Positions 13,132 through 26,269 of a DNA stretch of 64,000 nucleotides are shown piece by piece (the first letter of the stretch is position 1; each line of letters opens with the position of its first letter). The notes beneath the pieces were generated by a model. That model made no database searches. It saw nothing but the letters and a program-made list of their open reading frames with translations, and was not told where the DNA came from. A program made the translations under genes and the position numbers. This stretch comes from Margaritispora aquatica (taxonomy: Eukaryota > Ascomycota > Leotiomycetes > Helotiales > Discinellaceae), in assembly GCA_007644065.1 (NCBI GenBank), contig VJWN01000024.1, positions 199,902 to 263,901 on the forward strand, written 5' to 3'.

Positions 13132-14155
13132 ATGGATCCATTTTCCGCAGAAGGCGAGCTCTTGAACGCGCAGAACTATTTTCACCAAGCCCAATTCCAA
13201 GAAGTGGTCGACTTTGACACAGTTGGCTTGTCCGCCGCCAACAAGCTCCCCGCACAGGTCCTCATCCTCCGCGCCCAGATCGCACTATGCCATGCCGAAG
13301 ATGTGCTCGCAGAAGTCGAGGGAGCAGATGAGGTCGAATTGAACGCCGTAGAGGCGCTGGCGCAACTCGCATTGGGGAAGGAGAGCAAGGCGCTTCAAAT
13401 CGCAGAGAAGCTGGCAAGTTCGTCACCAGACAACTCGACAGTGCAGGTTTTGGCCGGAACGGTGTTGCAGGCAGCTGGCAAGAGTGAGGAGGCTCTCGCG
13501 CTTTTGTCTCGGCATCAGGGCAGTCGTATGTTATTCCACGATCTGGAGGGGGCATGCGCTGACTAGAAACAGTTGAGGCGGTTGCTCTGATTGTGCAGAT
13601 CCAGCTGCAGCAAAACCGGACAGACCTGGCGCTCAAGGAGGTTCAAGCTGCGAGGAGATGGGCTCAGGATAGTCTCCTGGTTAATTTGGCGGAGTCATGG
13701 GTTGGTCTGCGGATAGTATGTGGGAGTGCTCTCTGGGCGATTCACAAGCTAACATTCGACAGGGCGGCGAGAAGTACCAGCAAGCATTTTACGTTTTCGA
13801 AGAGCTTGCCTCTCCATCAGCTTCTTCGCCTCAAAGCTTGGTTTCCCAGGCTGTAGCAGAGATCCATCTCGGTCGATTGGATGAAGCAGAGACAGCTTTG
13901 CAACAAGCAATGACTAAAGAGCTAGGATATGCTGAGGCTATTGTGAACAGTATCGTGTTGAGTGCGCTTACTGGCAAGGATACCACTGCATTGAAGAGGT
14001 ATGTCAAAATTACACACAGCTTCGTATAAATACTAACACCAAAAAGCGACCTCAAAAAAACAGCGCCAAACCATCCATTCCTCACTGACTTGCAGGAGAA
14101 GGCTTCCCTCTTCGATAAGGCGGCCCTGAAATTCTCGCCCAAGGTTGGCGCATAA
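13132..14155 (+). CDS. sec28: coatomer subunit epsilon
   Basis: Epsilon-COP is a TPR-like helical subunit of the COPI coat, which returns vesicles from Golgi to ER; it steadies alpha-COP. Four exons, 13132-13525, 13573-13715, 13763-13998 and 14047-14155, separated by 47-48 nt introns, give 293 residues. The N-terminus (MDPFSAEGELLNAQNYFHQA) and the helical pairs that follow (ALAQLALGKESKALQIAEKL, QIQLQQNRTDLALKEVQAA, AVAEIHLGRLDEAETALQQA) match the family. The protein ends in NHPFLTDLQEKASLFDKAALKFSPKVGA, written here in its usual order and typical of fungal Sec28. Size is normal for the family. Exon 4 is short and depends on a 3' splice site after CCAAAAAG. Confidence 0.9.
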
Positions 14156-16044
14156 TACCCCACAATAGATTGTTAAGGCGTTCGGGGAGGGGTGGGATAT
14201 TAGCTTCGGTTATACAAAAGAACAAGCTCCTAAATGTGCCCATGAAGTATTATCCAGCGTTACGCAAGAATATTTTGCATATCCAAACATGCTTAAATTG
14301 TAATGCGAGAGGCGAGGTGTCTTCGTGAATGTTGCTTTGATTATATAGTCACTGGGTGCGATCCGCCCGACCTTTAGTAAGGTGGTACTTGATGTATTTC
14401 AAACAGAGTGATGTATAATCATTGAAATTCTAATGTTGACCTCCTTAAAGCATACTTTACCACACTAGTCCTACCCCAGTTAATCTCACCTCAGACACTC
14501 TCTTCTAAAGCTGTCAGGCACAGGGTATCTACAAATACATCCCTTGCCATGCAGTACTGAACATCTTAGTTACAACCTCATAGCTTCAAACGGCCAATCC
14601 TATGACCCTGACCTCGTTAAGCCTGTAGAAGAAGAAAATCACTCTCTTGTAGTAAATACACTTCTATTAAGCTATGCTACTCAAGTATACAATGTCAGCT
14701 ATCTTGATTCTCACACTTGTTGTCAATCAGAAATCGCTCCAATGTCAATGAATTCCTCTGCTTTTGCTACCAGAACCTTGACTGTCGATGACTAACTTCA
14801 CTTTCAATATTTACTCTTTCTCTCGCATTATTTCAGCACAATATTGGCATAGCAAACACTCCCCAACTCAACACAAACTCAAAGTAGCTTGTAATATTCT
14901 CCTGTCTACTCGTCGCCTTAGCATTTTTCACCGAAGTAGGATCCAAATCCATATCTGAGACCTCACCACAGCATCCCCTGCTTTACCAATTCACAAAATC
15001 TCCTCTCTCCATCTCCTACCAACGGTCTACTCCCTTCTCCTCCTCCTCTTCCTCCTACCCTGCTTCTTATTGGTAATAAAGCGATCCTCACTCGTATTTC
15101 TAACCCACCGAGGCTCACGAGATCTGTGTCTATTCTTGGATTCATATTTGACGGCCGAGAAGAAGCTCTAGGAGGCGTCGGAGTATTTGTGAGGCGAGTT
15201 CGGGTCAAACTAAAAATGGTTTTTTTGTAGGCTATAAGTTTGGAATGCGTTCTAGAGTAGTTTTATTGTAGGTTGTTTTGTGTGTAAGTGGTGTAAAACT
15301 GGGAGCGATAGTGCCGGTATTCCTGTTGCTTTATGATGGAAGATTTATACTGCGGGCTTATTCTAAGGGTTTGAAGATGGTAGTAGAAGTTATTGGGTTC
15401 TGTGGTTTGTGATTGTTAAATGCTTCACTTCTTCACTTTTCGTCATAGCTAAAGCATAAATGATGAATCTCAGCCATTTGCTATCTTAACAATACAAGGC
15501 TCCTATAATCGAGATCAATGACCATACTACATGAATCACGAATTCAAACACCGCTTAGGCCTCGTCGTAGTTCGACTTCAGATAAGTGATTCCTTAATTG
15601 CTTCAGCACTGTGCTCATTTGAAATAATATTGAAATAGAGGTAAATGACAGATATAACAATACCTAATGTCTTATAATTTTTCAGAATTGAGTCTATCAT
15701 TCGTGTCAAACGTGTGGTACACAGCACCCCTCTTTCATTATTAGTTTCCACTCGTATTGCGTGTGTTATGTAGCATGTTCAGTTCATAAACGTAATCCCA
15801 AGTTCCTAAATACTGTACTAAACTTCATATCCAAAATCGCAGATGTTTTCTTTCTGTTGACAAAACTTTGATTTGCATATAACGGAGTAACTATTGGTAT
15901 ACACTTTGATTGTCTACATTCATCCTCACCTAAAAGCACATTCCCACTTAGCCTACCCTCGCAGTCACAGCTCCTTTCCCTATCTCAAGACATATCCACC
16001 AAATATTCTTACAACCTTCCACTTCTCTAACTTCCAAAAATCCT
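14156..16044. other. intergenic
   Basis: About 1.9 kb rich in A and T with short open frames (for example 14544-14795 and 14963-15208) that overlap no splice-supported structure and show no domain. I cannot support a gene here. Confidence 0.5.
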
Positions 16045-16356
16045 CTATCGTGATGTCTTTTCTCCAGAACTAGCACCATCCATATAAGTGCCATGACCCT
16101 TCCGCATCACCAATCTTGCCTCCGCACGCTGACGTGCGAGCTTCGCTTTGATCTCACATTCACTCTCGCGCTGAAGCTTGGTTTTATGCTCGCGTTCTGA
16201 AGATGTGCCATACAGGCCGGTGGCGGCAGCGGAGCCGTAGCAATATCCGTGGCCTCGTGTCTTGTTGTTGGAGGAGTATGAAGAGGATGATTCAGAGGGC
16301 TTGTCGTGCATGTGGTCATCGAGGAGCTTTTGGGCTTTGTGGAGGTATTTAGACAT
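16045..16356 (-). CDS. small hypothetical protein
   Basis: A 103-residue, single-exon candidate. It begins MSKYLHKAQKLLDDHMHDK and passes through a Ser/Tyr/Gly-rich middle. It ends in a charged helical stretch rich in Glu, Lys, Arg and Ala (KLQRESECEIKAKLARQR). Such small, basic, low-complexity proteins are common in ascomycetes, but I do not recognise this one. The overlapping frame at 16107-16319 lacks the same helix-like character, so I prefer this frame. Expression evidence would be needed to be sure. Confidence 0.5.
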   Translation of the reverse strand: MSKYLHKAQKLLDDHMHDKPSESSSSYSSNNKTRGHGYCYGSAAATGLYGTSSEREHKTKLQRESECEIKAKLARQRAEARLVMRKGHGTYMDGASSGEKTSR

Positions 16357-17350
16357 TTTTATTGAGTGCAGTGGTGGTGGCGGTAGTGATAGTGGTTGTT
16401 GGATTAGGATTTGGAATTGATTTGGGGTTGATTTCAGTTGCTAGGGATTGGCAATTTACTTAGAAGCTTGAGGCTGCTTGTGTTAAGCGTTTTGTTCTGT
16501 TTGTTCGTTGAAAAGTCTGGTAAAATTAATGGTATTGTTGGTATAATATAGTGATTTGAGCTTCGTAGGAGGTGAGAGATTTATAGTATAGAAATAAGTT
16601 GCTGATATGGTTGTAAGTAGAACGCAACACATTCAGATTCCTGTTTGTTACTCCGAATACTTCAGTCATATATTGGTTTTAGTGCAGGGAGGTAGTAGGT
16701 TGTGAGCTTCGCTTGCCTCAACACCAACACCGCGTATGAAGATATTGAGCTGAGATGTTTGGTGTAAATCTGAATCATTTATGCTTCTTAATAGGTTCAT
16801 CATATTTATTGCCAGTCATCCAGTAGCCGAGACTGTAATCGTGCTTGTAAACATAAGTGTAACCAAGTGCCTTGAAGAGCGTTTTCATCATAAATTAAAC
16901 TTCACCTAACAAATATCATGGGATCTCGGTGCTCCGTTAGTGACGGGCAATTTTTGCTGCCCTCGTGAATGAAAATTTTCATATCCTCTTACTCTTTGTC
17001 TCGCATTTTGACGATACAAAGCCATCCTTAAAGACTTCCTAGTGAAGACAGGATGTTTGGGGCACAACACCAGCGAGCTAGCTTAGCTGGCTGACATGTC
17101 GAGCTTTCGAATCCCTTCGAGAATGAAGATGCAAAGAACGTCAATAAATATAGCATACTTTCGGGCAACGAGAACGAAATCAACTGTGAAAAATAAAGAA
17201 GAGAGGGCTTGAAGCTCAAGACAGCTGAGCTCAATTTGACACTTTTCTTAGAAGATGGTTTCAACAAATTTCTATAAATACTAAAGACTTGTCAAATAGA
17301 AGAATAAAACCTTGGATTCACTCTGCTCTCTAAAGAAATCACTCAACACA

Positions 17351-17635
17351 ATGTCTTCGAAATTATTGAAGGCAGAAATTTTCCAATGTGCTGCTTGCAC
17401 ACTCGTCCTGCGACTCGAAGAAGACAAACTAAATCTCAATACAATCTACACTCGTAGAGAGATAAATCCGCAAACATACGACATAAAGACAGAACCTTCC
17501 ACGCCTCTCAAAAATTGGGATGGAGTTTTGAGATCCAATCCAAAATCCATAATCCATAATCCAGCCCCTATCCCAGTGTCGATCTTTAAGCGAGAATGTC
17601 TTCCAAGCCTCAGGTTTTTCTCGCCTGCATTATGA
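17351..17635 (+). CDS. candidate small protein, uncertain
   Basis: A 94-codon frame starting at an ATG in good context (CACAATGTC), with TATAAATA at 17273-17280 about 75 bases upstream. It begins MSSKLLKAEIFQCAACTLVL and continues with charged residues. It has no recognised domain, and an intron could change the 3' half. The promoter layout is the main support. Confidence 0.3.
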   Translation: MSSKLLKAEIFQCAACTLVLRLEEDKLNLNTIYTRREINPQTYDIKTEPSTPLKNWDGVLRSNPKSIIHNPAPIPVSIFKRECLPSLRFFSPAL

Positions 17636-17698
17636 CATCACCATCCCCAGCACCTCACAATTCCTCATCCTCCAAAGCAGGCTTGTTTCAACCAACAT

Positions 17699-17722
17699 GC
17701 ACTGCACTGCACTGCACTGCAC
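17699..17722. repeat. GCACT pentanucleotide microsatellite
   Basis: Nearly five uninterrupted GCACT units. A related CAGTACAGTGCAGTACA stretch follows about 80 bases later. Confidence 0.85.
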
Positions 17723-18878
17723 ACTACTCAACTCCTGTAAAATAATCGGTATGCTGCCGCCCCATGTTTCTCATCATCACCACTCTCTCTACCAACCGCT
17801 ACCGTGCAGTACAGTGCAGTACACTATCCGAATTCGAGCCTCTTACGCCGCAGTGCTTATCGCACGAAAAGGACTGGGCGTGGAGGGGTAAAAAGAGCCC
17901 CACTAGACCACAAGCGCTCCGCCCCTCTGTCACCCCTCCATCGCTCGAAACGCCCCTCGACGGATAGAGAAGCTAGAAGAGCTAGAAAGAAAAATAAAAA
18001 TCAGTTCTTCACTCTTGGGTTCACAAGCACGCTTGGCACAAGAAAAGGACCTATTGGTCCTGTTCACATCGTTCCTCGCCTACTTCTCTCGCCTTTGCTA
18101 CACCACAAGCAGTAAGACTTCCGTCAACCATCATACCTCAACATCGGACCATACCAGACCAGACTCGGGTACGAGAGCGGTGTACCTCCCGCCAGAGTTC
18201 AGGGACGCACTATGACTCCATTGTGCCTAGAACGGCTGGCTGGCATGGGTCCGAACGATCGAGTCAGGACGATAGCGCACGAACGATGGCGATTCGAGTT
18301 ATCGATCTCGAGTATCAAAACAAGAGGAACGGGGATGGGATACCCGTAGCGAAGAAGCCCGCTTCCCCAGTGGTTGGAATGACGGGATGTCCACTTTCAG
18401 ACGACGAGGGATTGGTGTTGGTGAATGGAAAATGTGGGTTTGATGATGTATGAGAATCGCATATATTCGAGATCCGTTATCGTGAGTCGAGGAAAGTGAG
18501 AGAAAACAGCAAATTCCCCTGTCCTGTCCTGCCCTGACTTTTCGCCTTCGTCTTGCATGTGCTTGTGGAGAAGACTAACTTGCTTGACTTGCTTGACAAT
18601 GAGTCGGGACAGACCAAGGGTAGTACAGAGTAGCGGACCGACACGTTCTTTCTACGTAGGGGCTCTGTGGGACGTTGCAAGTTCCGAGGTGTGGTTGTGG
18701 TTAGAAGGTGAGTGAGTAGTGGATGATAGATAAAGCTCCAATCTCTCCTTTCTCTTTCACTCCAGGTCTCACTCTTATTTCACTTCTTATCGCATTTTTC
18801 AAGCGTTTGCTCGTTAATTTGACTTGCACTTTCAACACCAATCGCCACCGAGACATTTGGAATTTCATATCCGTCAAA

Positions 18879-20063
18879 ATGCCTACTGCTATCACTCCAC
18901 CACTTGTTCAGAGCAAAGATCTCTCAGTGCCAAAGACGAGCATCAATGGCAATGTCGTTGGTACCAAGAGGAAGATTATATGTTTCTCAGGTACGTGGTT
19001 GCATTGATTAATATAACATTGTTGATCGTTGCCATTTCTGGGGAGGCAATTTGCGGTTCTTGAATCTCGAGATCATGTATTGGCTAGCGGTAGCAACCTT
19101 TTCTAGCTTCCAATCACTAACTCTTCCTCACTCATAGACTTCGATGGCACGATATTCATGCAAGACACTGGACACATCCTGTTCGACGCCCACGGATGCG
19201 GCTCCGAGCGCCGCAACGTCCTAGACGAGCAGATCAAGACAGGCGAGCGGTCATTCCGCGAAGTATCCGAGGAGATGTGGGGATCCCTCAACGTGCCCTT
19301 CGAGGATGGCTTCGAAGTTATGGAGAAGACTCTCGAGATCGATCCTGATTTCCAAGAGTTCCACCAGTTCTGCATCGACAACAAGATCCCATTCAACGTC
19401 ATCTCTGCGGGACTGAAGCCCATCCTGAGGAAGGTGCTCGATACCTTCCTGGGCGAGGAGGAGAGCGCGCATATCCAGATCGTGGCGAATGAGGCTGAGA
19501 TTGCCGAGGATGGCAGCGAGTGGAAGCCCGTCTGGCGTCATGACACGGAGTTGGGCCATGACAAGGCGTTGTCGATTACTGAGGCGAGGGAGGAGGCCGC
19601 GCTGAAATGCGAGGATGGCACGATCCCTTTGATTGTGTTTATTGGTGATGGTGTGTCTGATTTGCCGGCTGCAAGGCAGGCGGACGTCTTGTTCGCCAGA
19701 CGTGGGTTGAGGCTAGAGGAGTACTGTATCGAGAATCAGATTGCGTATATTGCATTTGATACTTTTGCCGATATCCAGAGGGAGGTCAAGAAGATCATGG
19801 TGGAGGATGAGGCGAAGACGAAGGGCCAGGGCAAGCCTGTTCGCTTTAATCCTAGAGCCAACATGTGGAGACGTGTGTCCAGCCAGAATGCTGTAAGTGT
19901 ATCTGTTATTGTTGAGAGGTTGTTGTCGTTACTAATAACTTCCCAGGTCCCGATGCTGGTTGCTGCTACGCCTTCCAAGGAGGAGAAGATGTTCTTGTGG
20001 CCCAATGCTTTCTCGGATTACAAGCCAAGGGACGCTGGAATCCCCGAGAGCGTTGCCGCTTAG
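18879..20063 (+). CDS. HAD-superfamily phosphatase
   Basis: A 327-residue cytosolic phosphatase of the haloacid dehalogenase superfamily, subfamily IB, closest in feel to MtnX/phosphoserine-phosphatase-like fungal proteins. Exons are 18879-18990, 19138-19892 and 19947-20063. The first intron (147 nt) falls inside the catalytic motif: splicing joins IICFS to DFDGTIF, giving the nucleophile Asp38 and Asp40. Motif II appears as NVISAG and motifs III/IV as FIGDGVSDLPAA. The second intron is 54 nt, so the frame reads through it; I remove it because it has a clean GTAAGT donor, ACTAATAAC branch site and CCCAG acceptor. The substrate is not evident. Confidence 0.87.
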
Positions 20064-22083
20064 ATATGTGACAGCCTTTTTTCTCTTCTTTCACAACTGT
20101 CATTTTTAGTACTCGGGTCAATTGGGTAAAGGTGCATGGGCCAGGCGTTTGTCTGATGGAAAGTATACTACCGAGGCAGGCAACATGAGCGTAGTTTTCT
20201 AAAACAGATATGGGGAGCGGATATACAAAGATGATTACAGACATTTAATTCCAAAGGTAGAAATAGATCATTACAAGATGATAGATCTGTCCGTCAATTC
20301 GACTTTCACTCCCATTTGTCCATTTGATACTTCTCTCAACTGAACCGAATTTCACCCTGATACACAAGCCTTGTGCACGGAAGGGCTCGACATCGGTAGG
20401 TGCTGAGCTTTGACTAGATATTCCCAAGAGCTTTCATGCTTGCAATTGCTCTTTTTTGTTTGGTATGTTCCGTAGCTCTAAGACATGACCAAGAAAACAG
20501 ACACACTTAATAGGAGACATTTAATCAAGAAACAGAATGAAGATGCTCTGCCAAATGTACCTATAGGATCACAACCTCTTCCGTCAGTGGGACAAAATCA
20601 AGCCCCATTTTATCCAACTTGTTTGATCTATGATAGCTCGCAAAAAAAGTCTCGATACTCCAAACCTCAAACAAGGCTCGGCTGAGACTCAAGGATGCAC
20701 ACCACATCGATTCCTCCGAAACAACGCATTCAGTAGCGGACGGAAAACCACAAGGCTGAGATCACCTCTCATGCATATATACGCAAGACATCGGATTGAG
20801 GGACATGATCTCAGCTACTCGCTGCATCGCCAAGCTGAACGAACATGTTTGCCCTGTGCTGACAAGTGGAACGTCAAGCCAAGAGTCTCACATGCGTTGC
20901 GAGCAGTAGTTCTGTAGCACAGTCACGACAGAAGAACAGACAGAAGAACAGACGATGAATTTCTGTCGTACTCGCACGCCTTGAGCACGGTACTGTATGC
21001 GGTAAGAGTAGTCGGTAAGGGAGGTATGTTTCGTACATGTCATTTAAAGCCAACGAGTGCACAACTGAGCAAACAAACACTTGCGAGCTAAGCTATATTT
21101 AGAAATGGGAAATAGATGTGAAGAATCAGATATCGTTTTCTAGAAATGAATTACGACGGACCACATAGTGACAGTCTTTCCATCGAACCCCCCTCTACTT
21201 GGAAACGGCAATCGGAATGCTGCTCAGCTCGTGATGATCATACTTCCGCCTCTTCCGTGAAAGCGACTGATTCGAAGCAACACGTACAGAGATATACACA
21301 GCTATGCGCTAGGCCAAGCACTTGGATGCCACAGTTGCGGATTGGCAAACACCAGGCTGTGGGAAGAGGCACAGGAGAAGAGAGGTTGAGATGCGAATAT
21401 AATTGAGGCTGAAGAATCCTTCACTTGCTTATCCCGCAATTCCCATCCCCTTCCCCTCACGACTCAGAGCAGAGCAGTAGGCTGATTCACGCAACGAGAA
21501 AAAGAAAAACACACAAGACAAGATCTTCAGCTGAACTTCCAGCGAGAAGTTTGTGGGCATCAACAATATTATTTTACCTGAAATAATCCAAATAATCCAA
21601 ATAATCCAGGGTTGTGGGATCAACAACATACAGGCTGTTTAGCCATCAAATAAGAACCCCGCATTCTATCCTCACTCTCCGGTATAATTCCTCAACAAAC
21701 CCAACAGTAATTATTCAATTATTCGTTTTTTTATTTTTATTTTATCCTGGCCGCATTATTTCTCCGCCAAGATCGTCTGGTGGAATTTACTGGCTCGTGC
21801 ATTTTTCAGCTCTTAAATCCAGCGACAAGAAAAGTCCAAGAAACTCTTTTACATAACCGGTCGGGCAAGCAAACACTAAAAAACCACCACCCACCATAGA
21901 TACACCATACAGCACCACCACCACCACCACTCTTGCCTTACAGCACCTAGGGACTTCCCCTCCCCTAAGGTACCTCCCGTTAGGTAGCACATACCTACCC
22001 CAAAACCAAGTTAATCCACATTCTTGGCCGGCCGGCTACGCTTCGGGCTGTTAAACAAGCTTCGAGGAAGCGACGACAGCGTC
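20064..22083. other. intergenic, includes PSD2 promoter
   Basis: About 2 kb with no supported gene. It has three tandem AAATAATCC units at 21581-21609, flanked by near-identical TTGTGGGcATCAACAAtAT and TTGTGGGATCAACAACAT words, and a CACCACCACCACCAC run near 21917. Long pyrimidine tracts before 22084 fit a fungal promoter/5' UTR. Confidence 0.5.
21581..21609. repeat. AAATAATCC tandem repeat
   Basis: Three direct copies of a nine-base unit. The TTGTGGG(C)ATCAACAA word on each side (21551 and 21612) suggests a small local duplication. Confidence 0.8.
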
Positions 22084-25000
22084 ATGGTCCGAATCTCTCT
22101 CCCCAGCCGACTGAAGTCCTACACCAGTTCGAGCACAACCAATTCACGCAGCACAAGTCCAAACAATACAGCCATGCGATACAAGCACTCAGGAAATGGG
22201 GAGAATAGCCCCGAGTTTGCAAAGGGGTTGATGCTCAAGATTGTGGTGTTGAAGGTATGTTGCTTCAGCTGAGCCTTGCACCTGGGGGAAGCTGGGGAAA
22301 TGGGGAAATGGAGGCAGATAAAGGCAAGCAGAGGCTGATGGGAACATACAGGCACGCAATCTGGCTGCGAAGGATAAGAATGGCACTTCTGACCCAGTGA
22401 GTATATGATATCTGCGAAGCACCTCACAACCCAAAGACTGAAGCTTCGCAGTATGTGGTGGTTACGCTTGGAGACTCAAAGGATGCAACTCCATCGATTC
22501 CCAAGACCTTGAATCCAGAATGGAACGTCACTCTGCAGATGCCAGTTACCAATACCAATTGTTTGCTGCTCGACGTCGTTTGCTGGGACAAGGACAGATT
22601 CGGGAAGGACTACTTGGGCGAGTTCGACTTGGCACTCGAGGATTTGTTTGGAAACGACAATACGGAGCTGGAGCCCAAATGGTACCCTCTGCGGAGCAAG
22701 AGACCGGGCGGGAAGAAGAGTAGCAATGTGTCTGGAGATGTGTTGCTCCAGTTCTCGCTTTTCGATGCCACGAACCTCACCGCATCGCCTGCGAGCACCT
22801 TGGAAAAGTTCCGCCAATTGGCTGGTGTGGTGGATTTGGGTGAAGCTGGAACACCATTGACCCAGCCTGAGTCTGTAACTCCGGAGGAAGACGGCGAGGG
22901 TGGTGGTTACTTCGATGAAGAGGAGGAGGAGGAGCCGAGTGATGAGACGGACGATCCAACTAAGCCAGAGAACGTCGAGAAGCGAAAACGCAAGCTCAGA
23001 CTACGTGGATTGAGGAAGAAGAAGCAGGCAGCTGGATACGAATTCTCTGGTGGTAGCGAGGTTGTTGGTATTGTCTTTTTGGAAATTGGAAAGATCACAG
23101 ATCTCCCACCAGAGCGAAACATGACCAGGACCTCTTTCGATATGGATCCTTTTGTGGTTGCATCCCTGGGCAAGAAGACCTACAGAACCAGAGTTATTCG
23201 ACACAACTTAAACCCTGTCTTCAACGAGAAGATGATCTTCCAGGTTTTGAAGCACGAGATTGGTTATTCTCTATCTTTCACTGTAATTGATCGTGATAAG
23301 CTGTCTGGAAATGACTTTATAGCCTCATCGGTCTTTTCTCTAAAGGATATCACCGATACTGCTCCTGAAGCTAACCAGGCGACTGGACTATATTCCTTGA
23401 AGGACCCCCCTGATCCAAGTGCATTCCCACCTCAGCCTAACCGATCCAGGTTTAAGCTTCCACTTTCTAGATCGTCCTCATCTCAAAGCTTGAATAAGGT
23501 CGGTCGCCCTCCTATGATGACCAGAAATTCAGGACATGGTTCGCAAATGAGCATGACAACATCTGGATCAGTTACACCAGGTACTTTGGTTCCCCCAAGA
23601 AGTGACGTTGCTGGATTAGCGCCCGGGGATAACATTCCAGGACCAAATGCTGTCGTGGAAGAAAATGATACACTACCAAGTGGAGACTCTGAGCTAGTCT
23701 CCTTCACCATTCCATTGAAGCTGAAGAATGCCGAGAAATGGGAAGAGAAACACAGTCCTCAATTGTTCATCAAGGCTAAATATGTTCCATATCCAGCTCT
23801 TCGTCAACAATTCTGGCGATCCATGTTGAGACAGTATGATACCGATGAGAGTGGAAGAATCAGCAAGGTTGAAATGACTACCATGCTTGACACACTAGGG
23901 TCAACTCTGAAGGAGTCCACCATCGATTCATTCTTCAGCAGATTCCCACAACATAATGGTGAAGAAACATCTGATTTGACGATAGACGAGGCAGTAATTT
24001 GCCTCGAGGATCAGCTTCAACAAAAATCAAAGGCAGAGACGATGGGTGACAAAGTGAGGAAAATGATGCCTGATACTGATACAATCAAGTCCCATCTTCC
24101 ACACCGACCCGCAGAACCGTCGACCTCTACAGCGACTCCTGCTCCAGCGGTATCTAGCAACACTGCTATGTTCAACAATGCTCAACTTGCTGTTGATGCT
24201 CAAACAGTTGAGCCACTGGATGCTGCTGGAGAGGAAGGTGAGATGCTCGACCGAGACGATTTGAATGACAAGGGCGAAGAGCATGTTGTTGAAATCAGGG
24301 AGTGTCCAATATGTCATCAACCTCGATTGAACAAGCGCTCTGATACCGATATCATCACTCACATTGCCACATGTGCAAGTCAAGATTGGCGCCAAGTTAA
24401 CAACATCGTTATGGCTGGATTTGTGACTTCTAGCCAGGCTCAGCGAAAGTGGTACTCCAAGATTGTGACCAAAATCTCATACGGTGGTTACAAGCTTGGT
24501 GCTAACTCTGCCAATATTTTGGTGCAAGATCGTATCACGGGTCAGATCAATGAGGAGCGCATGAGTGTGTACGTGAGATTGGGTATCAGGTTGCTTTACA
24601 AGGGCCTGAAATCGAAGGATATGGAGAACAAGCGAAGTAAGTCATAAAATCTGAGAACTCATTTGGAAAAAGGCTAATAATCTAGTTCGAAAACTTCTTC
24701 GTGGTTTGTCTATCAAGCAAGGTGTCAAGTATGATGATCCAGCATCAAAGCAAGAAATTGAGAAGTTTATTGCTTTCCATCAATTGGATATGACGGAAGT
24801 TCTTCACCCACTGGAGGAGTTCAAGAGTTTCAATGAGTTTTTCTACCGTGAACTCAAGCCAAATGCTAGACCATGCTCAGCTCCAGAAAACCCACGCATC
24901 ATCGTTTCACCAGCCGATTGTCGATCAGTAGTGTTTAATCGCATGGATGAAGCTACCAAGATTTGGGTCAAGGGCCGTGAGTTCTCAATTGAGAGACTTC

Positions 25001-25662
25001 TTGGCAAGGCATACCCAGAAGATGCTAAGCGCTACATCAATGGATCTCTTGGTATCTTCAGATTAGCTCCTCAGGATTATCATCGTTTCCACATCCCTGT
25101 AGATGGTGTTATGGGAGTTCCCAAGCCTATTGAGGGAGAGTACTATACCGTCAACCCAATGGCTATTCGTTCTGCACTCGATGTGTATGGTGAGAATGTC
25201 AGAGTCGTGATCCCGATTGACTCGGTGGCTCATGGACGTGTCATGGTTATCTGTGTTGGTGCCATGATGGTTGGAAGCACTGTCATTACTCGAAAGGCTG
25301 GTGAGAACGTCAAGCGTGCTGAGGAGTTGGGATACTTCAAGTTTGGTGGAAGTACGATACTTCTGCTCTTCGAGGAGGGTGCTATGAAGTTCGATGATGA
25401 TTTGGTCGATAATTCCGTTGGTGCTCTGGAGAGTTTGGTAAGTCAAGTGTTGAGTTGCCTTAGGAATCATTGAAGCTAATGATCACAGATTCGTGTTGGA
25501 ATGTCTATCGGTCATCACCCAAGTCAAGGCCAACATACGCCCGATATGCGCAAGAAGGACGAGGATATCACCGAGTCTGAAAAGGCAGAGGCGAAGCGTA
25601 GAATCGAGGGTAGTATTTCCCAGCCGGCTGGAAAGCCCATGGGTGCTAGCATGGCGGGATAG
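22084..25662 (+). CDS. psd2: phosphatidylserine decarboxylase, C2-domain type (PSD2)
   Basis: It decarboxylates phosphatidylserine to phosphatidylethanolamine at Golgi/endosomal membranes. Five exons (22084-22254, 22352-22396, 22452-24636, 24686-25437, 25489-25662) encode 1108 residues, normal for fungal Psd2. In order: a Ser/Thr-rich N-terminus; a first C2 domain (about 50-175, LKIVVLKARNLAAKDKNGT and YVVVTLG); an acidic linker; a second C2 domain (about 270-400, GKKTYRTRVI, NPVFNEKMIF); an EF-hand-like loop (DTDESGRISKVEMTTML); and a Cys pair motif (CPICHQPRL with HIATC). The catalytic domain starts around 805. The self-cleavage site giving the pyruvoyl group is GGST at about 1021-1024, and the conserved DYHRFH histidines lie near 933-936. 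The 15-residue exon 2 restores the first C2 domain. The start ATG at 22084 is the first in frame. Confidence 0.93.
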
Positions 25663-26084
25663 TAAAATGGCGGCATGGGTGCATGGAAATTCAACATGAA
25701 GTGCTCGAGTTGGGTGGACATGACTAGATGGATGGGAACTGGTGGGTATTTGAACGTATGTATGTTTTGCGTGGTGGTATTATCAAGTGTGATATGGATG
25801 GATATCGATTCCGAGCAAGATAGCATCAATGATGGGTGCTGGGAAATGGAGGATCAAAAGTACACGGTTAGGCTGGCGATTAGCGATTACCTACCTATAT
25901 TATGATTGTGCGGTTCTAGCGACGCCTGTTTTAGATTACCTACGACGTCCGTTTGTCTGTCCTTATATCATGCAAGCAATCAATCAATCGAGCAGGCAAG
26001 CGAGAAAGCAGTCAGCCAATACTATGACGTTATGACCATTGATGTTTCTTTTGCGTTGTTTATTATTTTACCTATTGCCGGTGA

Positions 26085-26110
26085 TATGTGTATGTGTATG
26101 TGTATGTGTA
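26085..26110. repeat. TATGTG microsatellite
   Basis: About four direct TATGTG units in the PSD2 downstream region. Confidence 0.85.
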
Positions 26111-26215
26111 TCTTGAACTTTCTTCCTCTCTGAACTGCAATGCCAAAGAGGGGTAAATCTATAAAACGGAGTCAGATACACTAGTGAACTATTTGATGTT
26201 TGGGAGCGAGTGAGT

Positions 26216-26269
26216 GGGTAGGTAGGTAGGTAGGTAGGTAGGTAGGTAGGTAGGTAGATAGATAGGTAA
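26216..26269. repeat. GGTA/GATA tetranucleotide microsatellite
   Basis: About ten GGTA units, then GATA-type variants. Shorter GGTAGGTAGG tracts recur near 36288, 63165 and 63415. Confidence 0.9.

Larger units (their letters stand above)
16357..18878. other. intergenic with one candidate small gene
   Basis: Mostly non-coding. It contains the candidate at 17351-17635, a GCACT microsatellite at 17699-17722 and the promoter of the HAD phosphatase. Several short overlapping frames at 17700-18450 look like chance. Confidence 0.45.

Noticed and set aside
22476..22817. 113-codon - strand frame within PSD2
   Set aside because: Shadow of the first C2 domain coding sequence.
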